5,258 nt of DNA from Phenylobacterium sp. (GTDB lineage Bacteria; Pseudomonadota; Alphaproteobacteria; Caulobacterales; Caulobacteraceae), in assembly GCA_028698405.1 (NCBI GenBank), contig JAQVDF010000178.1, forward strand, positions 1 through 5,258, given 5' to 3'. Position numbers and translations under genes: made by a program. Positions 5,024 to 5,258 of this stretch are shown here, piece after piece. Within the stretch, counting starts at the first letter, position 1, and each line of letters opens with the position of its first letter. The notes below the pieces were generated by a model. It was not told the origin of the DNA, ran no database searches, and saw only the letters and a program-made list of their open reading frames with translations.

Positions 5024-5028
5024 CCCCC
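5024..5028 (-). promoter_or_regulatory. Poor ribosome-binding site deciding between GTG and TTG starts of the decarboxylase
   Basis: The only purine run is GGGGG. It lies 9 nt before GTG 5014 but directly touches TTG 5023. Normal spacing therefore favours the GTG. No in-frame ATG exists before the PLP-lysine motif, so the enzyme must use a non-ATG start. Confidence 0.45.
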
Positions 5029-5048
5029 AACGGATTGTTGAACCCAGA

Positions 5049-5088
5049 CCGGCGTTAGCAGCGCTTGTTAGGACATCGGGTCCGCCGG
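5049..5088 (-). promoter_or_regulatory. Possible structured leader of the decarboxylase mRNA
   Basis: On the minus strand CCGGCG (5088-5083) pairs with CGCCGG (5054-5049) around a 28-nt loop, 35-74 nt before the GTG start. Alphaproteobacterial ornithine decarboxylase genes are known in some lineages to carry the speF RNA motif in their leaders. I cannot confirm that motif by eye. GCTAAC at 5059-5054 resembles an alphaproteobacterial -10 element, but I see no matching -35. Confidence 0.3.
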
Positions 5089-5102
5089 AGCCGTGCGAAA
5101 TA

Positions 5103-5115
5103 GGGGCTGCGCCCC
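5103..5115 (-). terminator. Short terminator-like hairpin upstream of the decarboxylase
   Basis: On the minus strand GGGGC-GCA-GCCCC forms a 5-bp all-GC stem with a 3-nt loop, followed by TATTT. It lies 15 nt after a TAA-TGA double stop at 5130-5132, which makes a terminator for an upstream minus-strand gene plausible. The stem is short and the T tract broken. Confidence 0.38.
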
Positions 5116-5129
5116 CCGATGTAAAGTCA

Positions 5130-5258
5130 TTATGCGATGCGGCGCATGCGCACGCGCACGCGCCGCGTCTCTGGACCCCAGGGCGGCGGACGTGTCATGA
5201 AACCATCGCAGGCGTGGGCGATCAACGCGCCCGTCGTCTGCGCGTGCTCACGTTTGGG
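5130..5258 (-). CDS. Possible C-terminal end of a minus-strand gene (runs off window)
   Basis: A frame open from the right edge encodes 42 residues and ends in TAA followed at once by TGA. The peptide has no recognised motif; it contains A-H-A-C-D-G-F-M-T-R-P-P-P-W in the middle and ends in R-R-V-R-V-R-M-R-R-I-A. About 79% of its third codon positions are G or C, and the terminator-like hairpin 15 nt downstream fits a gene end. Against it, a stop-free frame of this length is expected by chance at this GC content, the Arg/Val tail comes from a simple GC-repeat tract, and a plus-strand frame from 5197 competes for the same DNA. Nothing can be said of its function. Confidence 0.3.
   Translation of the reverse strand, partial: PKREHAQTTGALIAHACDGFMTRPPPWGPETRRVRVRMRRIA
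5142..5163. repeat. 22-bp alternating purine-pyrimidine tract (potential Z-DNA) with a palindrome
   Basis: Every base from 5142 to 5163 alternates purine/pyrimidine, almost all GC/CG and CA steps, the composition most prone to left-handed DNA. It begins with the 10-bp perfect palindrome GCGCATGCGC (5142-5151), followed by tandem CGCGCA-like units. A flanking 7-bp inverted repeat, GCGGCGC (5139-5145) and GCGCCGC (5160-5166), encloses it. It lies about 130-150 bp upstream of the decarboxylase start. Confidence 0.6.
5197..5258 (+). CDS. Possible start of a plus-strand gene (runs off window)
   Basis: An ATG at 5197 opens a stop-free frame to the edge (20 codons, M-K-P-S-Q-A-W-A-I-N-A-P-V-V at its start) with a weak GGCGGA 6 nt upstream. 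If real, it would be divergent from the polyamine genes and the GC-repeat tract would lie in a promoter region. The peptide matches nothing I know and is too short to judge. It competes with the minus-strand frame ending at 5130, and at most one is likely to be real. Confidence 0.22.
   Translation, partial: MKPSQAWAINAPVVCACSRL

Noticed and set aside
3809..5041. A 410-codon plus-strand open frame opposite the decarboxylase
   Set aside because: It is the mirror of the decarboxylase codons; the minus strand carries every PLP decarboxylase motif while this frame shows none.
5053..5059. GCTAACG on the minus strand as a -10 promoter element
   Set aside because: It only partly matches the alphaproteobacterial -10 consensus and no TTGAC-like -35 lies at the right distance, so I did not call a promoter.

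Overview
The window is a GC-rich, densely coding stretch of bacterial chromosome. The codon choice (third positions almost all G or C), the gene families and the gene style suggest an alphaproteobacterium, most likely of the Caulobacteraceae (Caulobacter/Phenylobacterium type). That placement is an inference from protein style and gene content, not from a marker gene. I see no rRNA, tRNA, CRISPR array, insertion sequence or phage gene.

Layout from left to right. (1) The extreme left edge (1-73, minus) holds the first 24 codons of a hotdog-fold acyl-CoA thioesterase that runs out of the window. (2) A 104-residue acidic, proline-rich, probably disordered protein of unknown function follows (127-441, minus). 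(3) A 122-bp divergent intergenic region carries a perfect 9-bp inverted repeat. (4) A plus-strand two-gene operon encodes a membrane b-type cytochrome (564-1388) and a Tat-exported single-domain molybdopterin oxidoreductase (1385-2158). The two overlap by ATGA and look translationally coupled. (5) A 74-residue small protein (2155-2379, minus) converges on the operon; the two stop codons share one CTAG. (6) A 224-bp intergenic region (2380-2603) is rich in inverted repeats. (7) A minus-strand polyamine block follows: a deoxyhypusine-synthase-like enzyme (2604-3659) lies downstream of an ornithine/lysine-type PLP decarboxylase (3758-5014). (8) The right edge (5015-5258) holds the decarboxylase leader, a terminator-like hairpin, a 22-bp alternating purine/pyrimidine tract and perhaps the edge of another gene.

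How the genes work together. The cytochrome and Mo enzyme form an electron-transfer pair: the periplasmic Mo-enzyme exchanges electrons with the quinone pool through the four-helix haem protein. The substrate cannot be read from the sequence. The decarboxylase would make putrescine (and/or cadaverine), and the DHS-like enzyme would transfer an aminobutyl group to a diamine, giving homospermidine. Bacteria lack the eIF5A target of true deoxyhypusine synthase. The DHS-like protein keeps the catalytic lysine but has lost several polar active-site residues known in human DHS, which supports a small-molecule acceptor.

The most interesting points are the polyamine pair, the nested, mutually exclusive hairpins after the DHS-like gene, and the structured DNA upstream of the decarboxylase. 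Most of the window is otherwise ordinary chromosome.
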